Assembly (NCBI GenBank): GCA_030447125.1
Contig: JAUJLZ010000034.1
Coordinates: forward strand, 1 to 12,698
DNA: 12,698 nt
Direction of reading: 5' to 3'
Source of the DNA: Acidimicrobiales bacterium
GTDB lineage: Bacteria; Actinomycetota; Acidimicrobiia; Acidimicrobiales; CADCSY01
Of this stretch, positions 1-7,332 are shown piece by piece. How positions within the stretch are numbered: position 1 is the first letter of the stretch; each line of letters starts with the position of its first letter. Under the pieces are notes generated by a model. It was not told the DNA's origin. It saw only the letters and a program-made list of their open reading frames with translations, and did not search any database. A program made the position numbers and the translations under genes.

Positions 1-232
1 CTTGGGCTATCGGACTCCCACAGCAGGTGGACCACTATGCGGGGCCCCTGTCATCTCCGTCGGTGTGCCGACCAGGTCAGTGACAATGGCGTAGAACTGC
101 GCGTCGACCCGCTCTTGAGAGGGATCCTTCGGCGCCAGCACTTCAGCCTGGCTCACTGGGCGGAAAATTCCGGGCTCCCAGTTCCACACGATGGAACGCA
201 CCGGCGAGATCGTCTGCCGTGTTTGAGGCGCT
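1..232 (-). pseudogene. Decayed orphan Rhs core fragment, running off the left edge
   Basis: Read on the minus strand from about 232 downward, the translation gives VWNWEPGIFRPVSQ, SQERVDAQF and TDLVGTPTE. These match WEWEPGSFRPISQ, SQEWIGEQF and TDLVGTPTE in the core of the intact Rhs protein next door (about residues 1238-1282, plus-strand positions 1092-1272). Similarity begins almost exactly at the stop of the immunity gene, with no start codon of its own. After the TPTE motif the frame breaks. About 14 bases are missing relative to the intact copy, and a stop follows at 7-9. Similarity then seems to resume in another frame, with LWESDS against LWGVPAS. It is therefore a displaced, frameshifted piece of an Rhs core, as expected for an orphan Rhs-CT module. 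Any toxin and immunity gene belonging to it would lie left of the window. Similarity to the Rhs core is clear; the orphan-module interpretation is inference. Confidence 0.72.
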
Positions 233-517
233 TCATTGCGTACGCTGAATAAGCTGCTCGAGGAGCCTATCCAATTCGGCTGGGTCATCGACCTCGTGAT
301 GCTCATCACAGGGGTCATCTGGAGTTCCGTACGTCAGCTCAACTTCACCGCTATCCCACACGATCATCTCGGAGACTCGGCCTCCGGCGGAGACGACGAG
401 GTGCGCGGATGGCTTCGCCCGCTCTTCGTCCGATCGACGAAACGTGACGAGTCCGAGCACCTGGAGTCGACCGGAGTTTGCCTCCACCCACTCCGCCATT
501 CTCTGCGAGAGGCTCAT
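233..517 (-). CDS. Probable immunity protein for the adjacent Rhs toxin (TriTu-like?)
   Basis: The product is a small acidic soluble protein of 94 residues starting MSLSQRMAEWVEANSGRL. The ATG at 517 overlaps the Rhs stop as ATGA (514-517). An AGGTG ribosome-binding sequence lies about 8 bases upstream, inside the last Rhs codons, so translation is probably coupled. A longer reading from 616 is possible, but its extra 33 residues only overlap the Rhs toxin tip, so I prefer 517. There is no signal peptide or membrane segment, which fits a cytoplasmic inhibitor. Visible landmarks are VWDSGEVELTYG near the middle and an acidic tail with DEHHEVDD. In polymorphic toxin loci the gene directly after the toxin tip nearly always encodes its immunity protein, and that is the main basis for the call. 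The WDSGE..EL pattern recalls TriTu-type immunity proteins that pair with TreTu toxins, but this is a recollection of the family, not a search result. Confidence 0.72.
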   Translation of the reverse strand: MSLSQRMAEWVEANSGRLQVLGLVTFRRSDEERAKPSAHLVVSAGGRVSEMIVWDSGEVELTYGTPDDPCDEHHEVDDPAELDRLLEQLIQRTQ

Positions 518-3500
518 CGCCGACGCACCTGGTCGATGCGGGTTGCGGGTGGCATCTCCGAAGGAAGCGGTCCGTATCGAGGCGTACCGGCATTTGGGCC
601 GGGAATTACTGCCCACTCTGGCCTACTCGCTGGGTGAAGCGAACTGGTGGGCACGTCGAACTCGACGTAGACGCCCTTGCCAGCTGGGTACGCATCAGGG
701 TTTGGTGGTCGGACAACGTAGGTTCGACCGCCGCCGCCCTCGATTACCCGTCGGGACCTGGACATCAGGCCGAACTCCTCCTGACTCATCCACCGACCAA
801 CTCGTTCACATGTCTCCTTCCCCATCAAACCCAGCGGATCGCTCCAACCCGTAGGATTGAGCACATAGCCATGAGGTCTCGTCCCGCCTGCTAGTCCGAT
901 CGGGTCACTGGCTTGATAGCGCGAGGATGCTGTGTCGTAGTAGCGGAGGCAGTTGTAGCTCGACGCCGTCTCGAAGTCGTGGTATTGACCGGGGAAGCGG
1001 AGGGGACAGTCGGCGGCGGCGGGATCGGTCGAGGCAGGGACACCCCACAGGGTGCTGCGTTGGTGCCAGGTGATGTTGCCATCGGCATCCACTAGCTCGG
1101 TTGGCGTCCCGACTAGGTCGGTTTGCATGGCCTGAAACTGCTCCCCGATCCACTCTTGGGAGGCATGGGCGAGAGGTCGTCGGTCGATTTGGCTGATGGG
1201 GCGGAAGCTGCCGGGCTCCCACTCCCAGGTGGTGATCCGGCCCGAGTCGGCTTCGTCGCTGGTGCGGGTCTGCTCGCCCAACACCGTGCCGTCCCAGGAG
1301 AACCTGACCTCTTCCACCACCGACTTGCCGTCGTCTCCCAAGCGCTGCTTGGCGACACGCCGGCCGAGAGCGTCGTAGCGATAACGCCAGCGTTGGCCCT
1401 CGGGGGTCGTGACGCCCACGAGTCGGTCGTCGCCCTCCCACTCGTAGTGCCAGGTGCGGGGCTTGCCTGAAACCCGCTTCTGCTGGCGGAGCACCACCCG
1501 GCCCTGGGCATCGTGCTCGTAGCGGACCCGCCCTGCCCGACGGATGAGGGTGCCGGCGTAGGTCCGTTTGCCTTGGGCGTCGAGGGCTGAGGAGTCGTCC
1601 GCTGCGGTCGGCCACGTGGCGTTGGCGATGTTGCCGGCGGGGTCGTAGGCGTAGCGCTCGCTCCAGCCCGAACCCGTCACCGCCGTCACCCGACCGATGG
1701 CGTCGAGGTCGTAGCGGCGAAGACCGGAGAGGTGGTCGTCGATGGACGTCACGTAGCCGTCGGATCGATAGGAGTAGGCCCGGCGCTGGATGAGGCGATC
1801 CTTGCGGGGCGCTGATGCTCGGGTGTCGCCCGACCCGCCGGTCGTCACCGTCTGGGAGGCCAAGCGGTGGTTGGCGTCCCAGGTCTGGGTCAGCGAGACG
1901 GCGCCGAAGGTCCGCTCGACCTCTCGGCCGGCAGCGTCGTAGTCGAAGCGGAGGGTGTGCCCGGAGGTATGCAGTGCCACCGGCTGGCCGTTGGCGTCGT
2001 AGTCCCAGATGCTCTCGGCGCCCGACGGGGTGCGCCGGTGCGTGCGCCGGCCGAGGGCGTCATAGCTGGAGGTGAGGGTGCGGCCGTTGCAGGTCTCGGC
2101 CAGGACCTGGCCGAGCGGGTCGTACTCGAACACCACGTCGGCGTCGGCGTTGGTGGCCCGGGTCATGCGCCCGGCGGGGTCGTACTCGAAGGTGGTGATG
2201 GCCTCGCCCCAGCGCTGCTCGACGACGTCGCCGAGGAGGCTGCGGGTGAGCAAGGTGGTCTCGCCCATGCCGTTGGTCCGCCCGATCAGCTGGCCGGCGG
2301 CGTCGTGGGCATAGGTCAGCTCCCGGCCGTTGAAGTCGATCTCACCCACCAGGTTGCCGGCGGGGTCGTAGTCGTAGCGCCACACCAGGCCCTGTGGGTT
2401 GGTGACGGCCACCAGGCGCAGCTCGGGGTCGTAGGAGAACTCGAGGCGGGCCCCGTTCGGGCCGATCTCGGTCTCGGGCAGGTCGAAGGCGGTGTAGGTC
2501 GTGGTGGTGACGTGGCCCAGGGCGTCGGTGTGCTCGATGAGGTTGCCCTCGCCGTCGTAGCTCCAGGCCTCGGTGGCCCCGTCGGGCTGCGTGCGGGTGG
2601 CCAGTTTGCCTTCGATGGTCCAGCCCAGGCGGGTGACGCCGCCCAGGGGATCTTCGATCGTTTCGATCCGCCCGAAGCCGTCCCGTCGGTAGCGGGTGAG
2701 CGCTCCCAGGGCGTCGGTGACGGCGATGGGCAGCCCGGCGGCGTTGCATTCGACGTGGCGGGTGTGGCCCAGGGCGTCGGTGACCGAAGCCAGATGCCCC
2801 TGTTCGTCGTGGGCGTAGGAGGTGGTGGCCCCAGTGGGATCGGTGACTTCTGTGAGGTTGCCCCGCTCGTCGTAGTCCTGGTGCCAGCGGGCCCCGTCGG
2901 GCCCGGTGAGCGTGGTGGCCAATCCCAGCTCGTTGTACTCGCTTTGGATCCGGCGGCGGTCGGGACGGGTGAGCGTGAGCAGGTTGCCGGCGTCGTCGTA
3001 GGCGTAGCGGGTGGTCCGCCCCAGGGCGTCGCGGCGCTCCAAGAGCTGGTCGCAGGTGTCCCAGGTGGAGGTGGTGGCGTGGCCGAAGGGGTCGACGACG
3101 CGGGTGACCTGCAGGCGGGCGTTGTGGTGGTAGGTGGTGGTGTGGCCGAGGGAGTTGGTGACCACCGTGGTGTCGGCCTCGTCGTCGTAGACCAGCGTGG
3201 CGTCCATGACGCCGTTGGGACCCTGCGTGGCCAGGCAGCGCCCGTCGGATGCGTAGGTGTAGGCGTAGGCCACGCCGTTGCGGTCCTGCCAGGAGGTGAT
3301 GCGACCGTCGCCGTCGTAGTCCAGGCGCAGGGGTCGGCCCGAGGAGTTGACCACCTCCCGCAGGTGGGACTGCTCGTCGTAGTGGTAGGACACCAGCGGA
3401 ATGCCGCCGTCGTAGTCGGGGTCTCGCAGCCTCAGGGCGGAGATGAGTCCGTGGCTGGTCTGCACCTCGACGTGGTAGCCGCCGCGCAGAGCAGTGAGGA

Positions 3501-4944
3501 TCCCCTCGCCGTCGTAGTCGAGGTCGATGCGCTCGGCGTGGCGATTGCTGATCGAGCGCAGGGCCAGGGTCTGGAGCGTGGCTGCTTTGGCGTCGGGCGC
3601 TTCTACGTCGCCCGCTTCTGGGCCATCTCCAACCGCAGCGAAGTGCATGGTCTGGCCCCGCTCGGGATCGGTGACGCTGTAGCTGCCGTCCTCGGCTCGG
3701 GCCAGGGGCCAGCGGGGCCCTTCGAGGGGAAGCACGGGGTGCTCACCGGGGTGGGGGTAGTCCAACACCACCCCGTCGGCGCCGAGGTAGCAGACGCCCT
3801 CGGCATCGACCTCCAGGCGCTGGTCCAAGGTGGAGGCCCAGGAGGGGCCGAACCAGCGCCCTTCTCGATAGGACGACAGGTGGGTTCTGCTGAGGATCAG
3901 GGCCAGGGTTCCGGCCAGCTCCACGTCGGTCTCGCTCATGACCATCTCGCCGCTGGCCACGTCGATGGGATCGCCACACAGGCGACGGGTAGCCAGGGGC
4001 TTGGCCCGGGCCAGGCGGGTGGCGGGGGTGAAGCCCCCTGGGGGCCGGGCCCGGCTGGCGACGCGTGTGCTGGCCGAAGCCAGGCCGCTGCGGGCCAGCT
4101 TGCCCAGTCCCGGCAGGGCCATGAGGCCGGCGTCGAGGGCGATGGACTTCCAGTCGCCGTTGCCGGTGGCCACCAGGGCGGCGTCGATGCCCAGTGCGGC
4201 CGCCCCGCTGGCCAGGGCGATGGGGGCGAAGACCGGCGCCAGCACGGGGATAAAGGACAACACCCCGGCGATGCCCGACACCACCTGCAGGGCACCGGAG
4301 AGCTCCTCGAGGATGTCGGCGTGGTCGTCCACCCAGGAGCCCACCGCGGCCAGGGCTCGTTCGTGCCAGGCGTCATTGGCGATCCCGGCGTCCGAGGCCG
4401 CCTGCAGGCCGGCCACGGCTCTGGACTCCGCCGCCCGGCGGTCCTCGGCGATGCGCTCGAGCTCGGTGCGGGCGCGGCGCAGCCGATCGCCGGCGTCGTC
4501 GACCACCCGGTCCAGTGCCGAGGTCCCCGGTGGGACCAGGGCCAGGGGATCGGCCGCCGCATCGGCCAGGGCCTGGTCCCGGGCCCGGCGCCCTTCGGTC
4601 TCCTCGGCGACGGCCTGTTCCAGACGGACCAGGGCGGCGCCGGCTTGGTACTGCAAGTCTTCCAGCACCCGGCCGTAGGTGGCCATGGCCGCCGCGGCCA
4701 GGGCGTAGGAGCGCTGCAGCTTCTCCAGTTGCGGGGGAAGCTCGGCCAGCTCTTCGGCAAAGGCGTCAGCGGTGGAGCCGGCCCAGATGGTCTCGTCCAC
4801 GCCGGTGGCCAGACCCTGGAGCTGGCGGTAGGCGGCCACCGCGGCCTCGGCGGTGTCGGCCAGATCCCGGGACAGCCGGGCGTAGGCAGCCGGATCGCCG
4901 GGGGCGGGATCGGGGCCGGTGAAGTCCCAGGAGAGGCGGGTCAC
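514..4944 (-). CDS. T7SS-type Rhs/YD-repeat polymorphic toxin with TreTu-like C-terminal domain
   Basis: The protein has 1476 residues and starts at GTG 4944. The N-terminus (MTRLSWDFTGPDPAPGDP, then IWAGSTADAF at 53-62) resembles T7SS/WXG100-like secretion regions. A charged helical stretch (about 100-190) and a hydrophobic segment (about 210-283) follow. DPIDVASGEMV and FGPSWASTLDQRLEV (about 324-395) mark a DUF6531-like entry to the Rhs shell. Dozens of YD repeats (YDxxGxL..., about 480-1230) should form the beta-cage that holds the toxin. The core carries TDLVGTPTEL, FPGQYHDFETASSYNCLRYY, DPIGLAGG and DPLGL (ends about 1372). The last ~104 residues (GRWMSQEEFGLM, EGGGGRTYVVRPPNP, GVYVEFDVPTSSL, WAVIPGPN) are the variable toxin. 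They resemble the TreTu family, ADP-ribosyltransferases known to modify elongation factor Tu. The Rhs architecture is certain from sequence; the toxin family is inferred from motifs and the export route from the N-terminus. No strong Shine-Dalgarno sequence precedes the GTG. Confidence 0.9.
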   Translation of the reverse strand: MTRLSWDFTGPDPAPGDPAAYARLSRDLADTAEAAVAAYRQLQGLATGVDETIWAGSTADAFAEELAELPPQLEKLQRSYALAAAAMATYGRVLEDLQYQAGAALVRLEQAVAEETEGRRARDQALADAAADPLALVPPGTSALDRVVDDAGDRLRRARTELERIAEDRRAAESRAVAGLQAASDAGIANDAWHERALAAVGSWVDDHADILEELSGALQVVSGIAGVLSFIPVLAPVFAPIALASGAAALGIDAALVATGNGDWKSIALDAGLMALPGLGKLARSGLASASTRVASRARPPGGFTPATRLARAKPLATRRLCGDPIDVASGEMVMSETDVELAGTLALILSRTHLSSYREGRWFGPSWASTLDQRLEVDAEGVCYLGADGVVLDYPHPGEHPVLPLEGPRWPLARAEDGSYSVTDPERGQTMHFAAVGDGPEAGDVEAPDAKAATLQTLALRSISNRHAERIDLDYDGEGILTALRGGYHVEVQTSHGLISALRLRDPDYDGGIPLVSYHYDEQSHLREVVNSSGRPLRLDYDGDGRITSWQDRNGVAYAYTYASDGRCLATQGPNGVMDATLVYDDEADTTVVTNSLGHTTTYHHNARLQVTRVVDPFGHATTSTWDTCDQLLERRDALGRTTRYAYDDAGNLLTLTRPDRRRIQSEYNELGLATTLTGPDGARWHQDYDERGNLTEVTDPTGATTSYAHDEQGHLASVTDALGHTRHVECNAAGLPIAVTDALGALTRYRRDGFGRIETIEDPLGGVTRLGWTIEGKLATRTQPDGATEAWSYDGEGNLIEHTDALGHVTTTTYTAFDLPETEIGPNGARLEFSYDPELRLVAVTNPQGLVWRYDYDPAGNLVGEIDFNGRELTYAHDAAGQLIGRTNGMGETTLLTRSLLGDVVEQRWGEAITTFEYDPAGRMTRATNADADVVFEYDPLGQVLAETCNGRTLTSSYDALGRRTHRRTPSGAESIWDYDANGQPVALHTSGHTLRFDYDAAGREVERTFGAVSLTQTWDANHRLASQTVTTGGSGDTRASAPRKDRLIQRRAYSYRSDGYVTSIDDHLSGLRRYDLDAIGRVTAVTGSGWSERYAYDPAGNIANATWPTAADDSSALDAQGKRTYAGTLIRRAGRVRYEHDAQGRVVLRQQKRVSGKPRTWHYEWEGDDRLVGVTTPEGQRWRYRYDALGRRVAKQRLGDDGKSVVEEVRFSWDGTVLGEQTRTSDEADSGRITTWEWEPGSFRPISQIDRRPLAHASQEWIGEQFQAMQTDLVGTPTELVDADGNITWHQRSTLWGVPASTDPAAADCPLRFPGQYHDFETASSYNCLRYYDTASSRYQASDPIGLAGGTRPHGYVLNPTGWSDPLGLMGKETCERVGRWMSQEEFGLMSRSRRVIEGGGGRTYVVRPPNPDAYPAGKGVYVEFDVPTSSLHPASRPEWAVIPGPNAGTPRYGPLPSEMPPATRIDQVRRR

Positions 4945-5012
4945 GCGACCGACCGTGAGCCCAGACCCACTCCGGTTCGGTTGCCGGCGACAGTGCTCCT
5001 CGTCGCGGCCGT

Positions 5013-5035
5013 GGCTGGCGATGGCCCCGCCAGCC
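5013..5035 (-). terminator. Hairpin downstream of ccmF, possible terminator
   Basis: GGCTGGCG (5013-5020) and CGCCAGCC (5028-5035) form a perfect 8-base-pair GC-rich stem with a 7-base loop. It sits about 64 bases after the ccmF stop and 69 bases before the Rhs start, inside the 154-base gap between them. There is no T-run on either side, so it is not a classical intrinsic terminator, though actinobacterial terminators often lack one. It could instead shape the Rhs leader. I see nothing else definite in the gap. Confidence 0.4.
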
Positions 5036-5098
5036 GATGCAGTAGCTCCGGGGTCGACCAGGTGGTGGATCTGGAGTTTCTCATCGTCGACTGTCCTG

Positions 5099-7219
5099 TC
5101 ACGAGTGCGATGGCGCGGTGACGCTCAATCTAGGACGGCGACGGTCTCTGATGCGCACGTCGTCTCGTCCCGCTGCGTTGCGCTTCGCAGTCGGGCCCCG
5201 ACCTCGACCGGAGATCAGGGCCGCCGCCCCGCCGGCGGCGACCAGGACCCAGCCCCACCACACCCACACGGCCAGGGGTCGGACCGAGACCTCCAGCACG
5301 GCGGTGCCGTCTTCGCCCACCTGGCGGATGGCGACCAGGACGTCGTCAACCGGGGTGGAGCGCAGGGCCGTCTCGGCCAGGACCAGGCCCCGGTCCTCGT
5401 ACACCGCCTGCTGTGGGTGCAGGATGGCCACGAGGTCGTCTTCCCGGCTCAGGGCCAGGTCCAGGGTGACGAGGCGCTTCCCGGCCTTGTTCTGGGTGCG
5501 GGAACCGGCCGGGATGCCCGCGCTTGGGCCACCAGAAGGGAACGGGGCGGACAGGGCCACCCCGTCGTGGCGCAGCTCGTAGCCGCCTACGCCGGTCTGC
5601 TCGCCCGACGCCAGCACCACGGTGGCCGTCTGGCCGGTCGTCGAGCCGGCCACGCCGGCTAGGAACACCACCACGCCGAGGTGGGCCAGGACCGCCCCGG
5701 CGGCCCGGCGCCGGGCTCGTGGTGGACCCGGGGCCCGCACCCGACGGACGAGCTCGGCCCCGAGCAGCACCGCCGAGAAGGCGGCCAGGGGCACGGCGGC
5801 CAGGGCGAAGGGGGCCCGGAGACCGGTGAGGACGGCTGTCACCAGGGCGGCGGCGGCCAGCCCGCCGGCCCAGGGGAGCGTGTGCCGGCCCCCCGGGGTC
5901 ACGCCCCCTCCCCAGCGCAGCACCGGGGCCAGGCCCACCAGGCCCAGGGCGGCCAGAGCGAGCGGGGCGACGAGGAGGGCGAAGAACCGACCGCTGACGG
6001 CAAAGGAGCGACGTCCGGCCAGCTCGGCCACCAGGGGGAAGAGCGTGCCCCAGGCCACCACCACGGCGACACCGAGCACCACCACGGCGTTGAGGGTCAG
6101 GACTTGCGATCTGGCCATCCGACCCGACGAAGGTTGTCGGAAGGGTTGGGGTCCACCAGGCGGGCGCCGTTGCCAGACCAGGACGGCAGAGCCGACGATC
6201 ACTGCGACCACCAGGGTCAGCAGCGCTCGTCCCACGGCGACGGCCTCGGCAAAGGCGTGGACCGAGGAGACGGCGCCGGAGCGGGTGAGCAGGGTCCCCA
6301 CCAGGGCGGCCACGAACGTGGCCAGGGCCAGGGCGACGGTGGAGGGGCGGACCTGTGAGCGGTGCTCGTCGACCATGGCGGCGTGCACCAGGGCGGTGGC
6401 GCCCAGCCAGGGGAGCAGGGCGGCGTTCTCCACCGGGTCCCACGCCCAGAACCCGCCCCAGCCCAGCTCCACGTAGGCCCAGTGGGCGCCGGCCAGCATG
6501 CCCACGGTGAGGACCAGCCAGGCGATGCCCGTCCAACGCCGGACGAGGGCCAACCAGGTCATGTCCACACCGACCGAAGGGCGTGCCAGACCGGCCACGG
6601 CCAGGGCGAAGGGGACGGCGCAGGTGACCAGGCCGAGGTACAGCAGGGGCGGGTGGTAGAGCATGGCCGGGTGTTCGAGGATGGGGGCGAGGCCGGCGCC
6701 GTCGATGGCGGGGACGGCTAGGCGCTCGAAGGGGTCGGCCCACGCCAGTCCGACGGCCAGGAAGGCACCGGCCAGGGCGGCGAGCACGGCTCCCACCCGC
6801 GCCTCCAGGTCGGGCCGGGAGCGACGGACCGAGCGCACGGCCACCACCGCCACCAGCGCGAGCAGCCAGGTCCAGAACAACAACGACCCGGCCATCCCGC
6901 CCCACAGCCCGGCCAGGCGGTAGGGCGCCGACGAGGCCCGGGAGGAGGCCTCGGCCACGTAGATGAGGCGGAAGTCGCCGGTGACCAGGGCCCAGGCCAG
7001 GCAGGCCACGGCTGCGGTCAGCAGGACGGCCATGGCCGCGAGCACACGAGGAGAGGTCGAAGCGCCGCCCCTGAACACGCGAGCCGTGACCGATCTGATG
7101 TGCCCGACACGAGAAGCCTTGACCGGAGACGACGACGGACGGACGGATGCGGCCACACCCCTGAGGGCGACGGCCGACGCCACCCACATCGCCACCGACC
7201 CGAGCAGGGCCACGTCCAC
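5099..7219 (-). CDS. ccmF: CcmF/NrfE-family cytochrome c haem lyase
   Basis: This 706-residue polytopic membrane protein belongs to the haem-handling CcmF family, which attaches haem to CxxCH motifs of apocytochrome c on the outer face of the membrane (System I maturation). Visible signatures are DFRLIYVAEASS near residue 85, then YRLAGLWGGMAGSLLFW. The conserved histidine segment ILEHPAMLYHPPLLYLG lies near 180-197, and the tryptophan-rich WWD motif WGGFWAWDPVENA is at 254-266. LLTRSGAVSSVHAFAE follows, and the C-terminal extracytoplasmic loop (GYELRHDGV ... YEDRGLVLAETAL) ends in a final membrane segment (VWVWWGWVLVAAGGAAAL). Length is slightly above E. coli CcmF (about 650). The GTG at 7219 was chosen because the hydrophobic N-terminus begins there and a TANNNT hexamer lies 6 bases upstream, which would suit a leaderless message. 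No other ccm genes are in the window. The gene is divergent from crtE. Confidence 0.9.
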   Translation of the reverse strand: MDVALLGSVAMWVASAVALRGVAASVRPSSSPVKASRVGHIRSVTARVFRGGASTSPRVLAAMAVLLTAAVACLAWALVTGDFRLIYVAEASSRASSAPYRLAGLWGGMAGSLLFWTWLLALVAVVAVRSVRRSRPDLEARVGAVLAALAGAFLAVGLAWADPFERLAVPAIDGAGLAPILEHPAMLYHPPLLYLGLVTCAVPFALAVAGLARPSVGVDMTWLALVRRWTGIAWLVLTVGMLAGAHWAYVELGWGGFWAWDPVENAALLPWLGATALVHAAMVDEHRSQVRPSTVALALATFVAALVGTLLTRSGAVSSVHAFAEAVAVGRALLTLVVAVIVGSAVLVWQRRPPGGPQPFRQPSSGRMARSQVLTLNAVVVLGVAVVVAWGTLFPLVAELAGRRSFAVSGRFFALLVAPLALAALGLVGLAPVLRWGGGVTPGGRHTLPWAGGLAAAALVTAVLTGLRAPFALAAVPLAAFSAVLLGAELVRRVRAPGPPRARRRAAGAVLAHLGVVVFLAGVAGSTTGQTATVVLASGEQTGVGGYELRHDGVALSAPFPSGGPSAGIPAGSRTQNKAGKRLVTLDLALSREDDLVAILHPQQAVYEDRGLVLAETALRSTPVDDVLVAIRQVGEDGTAVLEVSVRPLAVWVWWGWVLVAAGGAAALISGRGRGPTAKRNAAGRDDVRIRDRRRPRLSVTAPSHS

Positions 7220-7225
7220 CGGCGC

Positions 7226-7231
7226 ACGCTA
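7226..7231 (-). promoter_or_regulatory. Candidate -10 hexamer for ccmF (leaderless)
   Basis: On the minus strand TAGCGT fits TANNNT and ends 6 bases before the ccmF GTG. Transcription would then start at or next to the start codon. No convincing -35 element is visible. The spacing matches two other TANNNT/start pairs in the window, which is the main reason to list it. Confidence 0.35.
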
Positions 7232-7260
7232 CCGCCGGGTCGAACCTCGCCGGGTCCGCC

Positions 7261-7266
7261 TACCAT
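7261..7266 (+). promoter_or_regulatory. Candidate -10 hexamer for the crtE operon
   Basis: TACCAT fits TANNNT in the 113-base divergent gap between ccmF and crtE. No clear -35 is seen. If used, transcription would begin near 7273, giving a leader of about 60 bases to the GTG at 7333. Alternatively it would be a leaderless message from an in-frame ATC codon at 7273. Confidence 0.3.
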
Positions 7267-7332
7267 GACCCGATCACCCCTCCGGCCGAGCCTCCCGGCG
7301 CCGCTGCTCCCTCCAGCCTGCTCGACATCGCC

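Noticed and set aside
518..616. Extended start for the immunity gene (127-residue version from 616)
   Set aside because: The extra residues only overlap the toxin-coding tip in another frame. The ATG at 517 has a ribosome-binding sequence and the ATGA overlap.
514..4944. YD-repeat DNA as a possible tandem-repeat or CRISPR-like array
   Set aside because: The periodicity is protein-level (YDxxGxL repeats with variable spacing). There are no identical DNA repeats with regular spacers.
1867..5121. Very long plus-strand open frame (1084 codons) opposite the Rhs gene
   Set aside because: It is antisense to an unambiguous YD-repeat protein. The translation is low-complexity (V/G/Q-rich, repeating with the YD repeats), as expected for a mirror frame of high-GC coding DNA.
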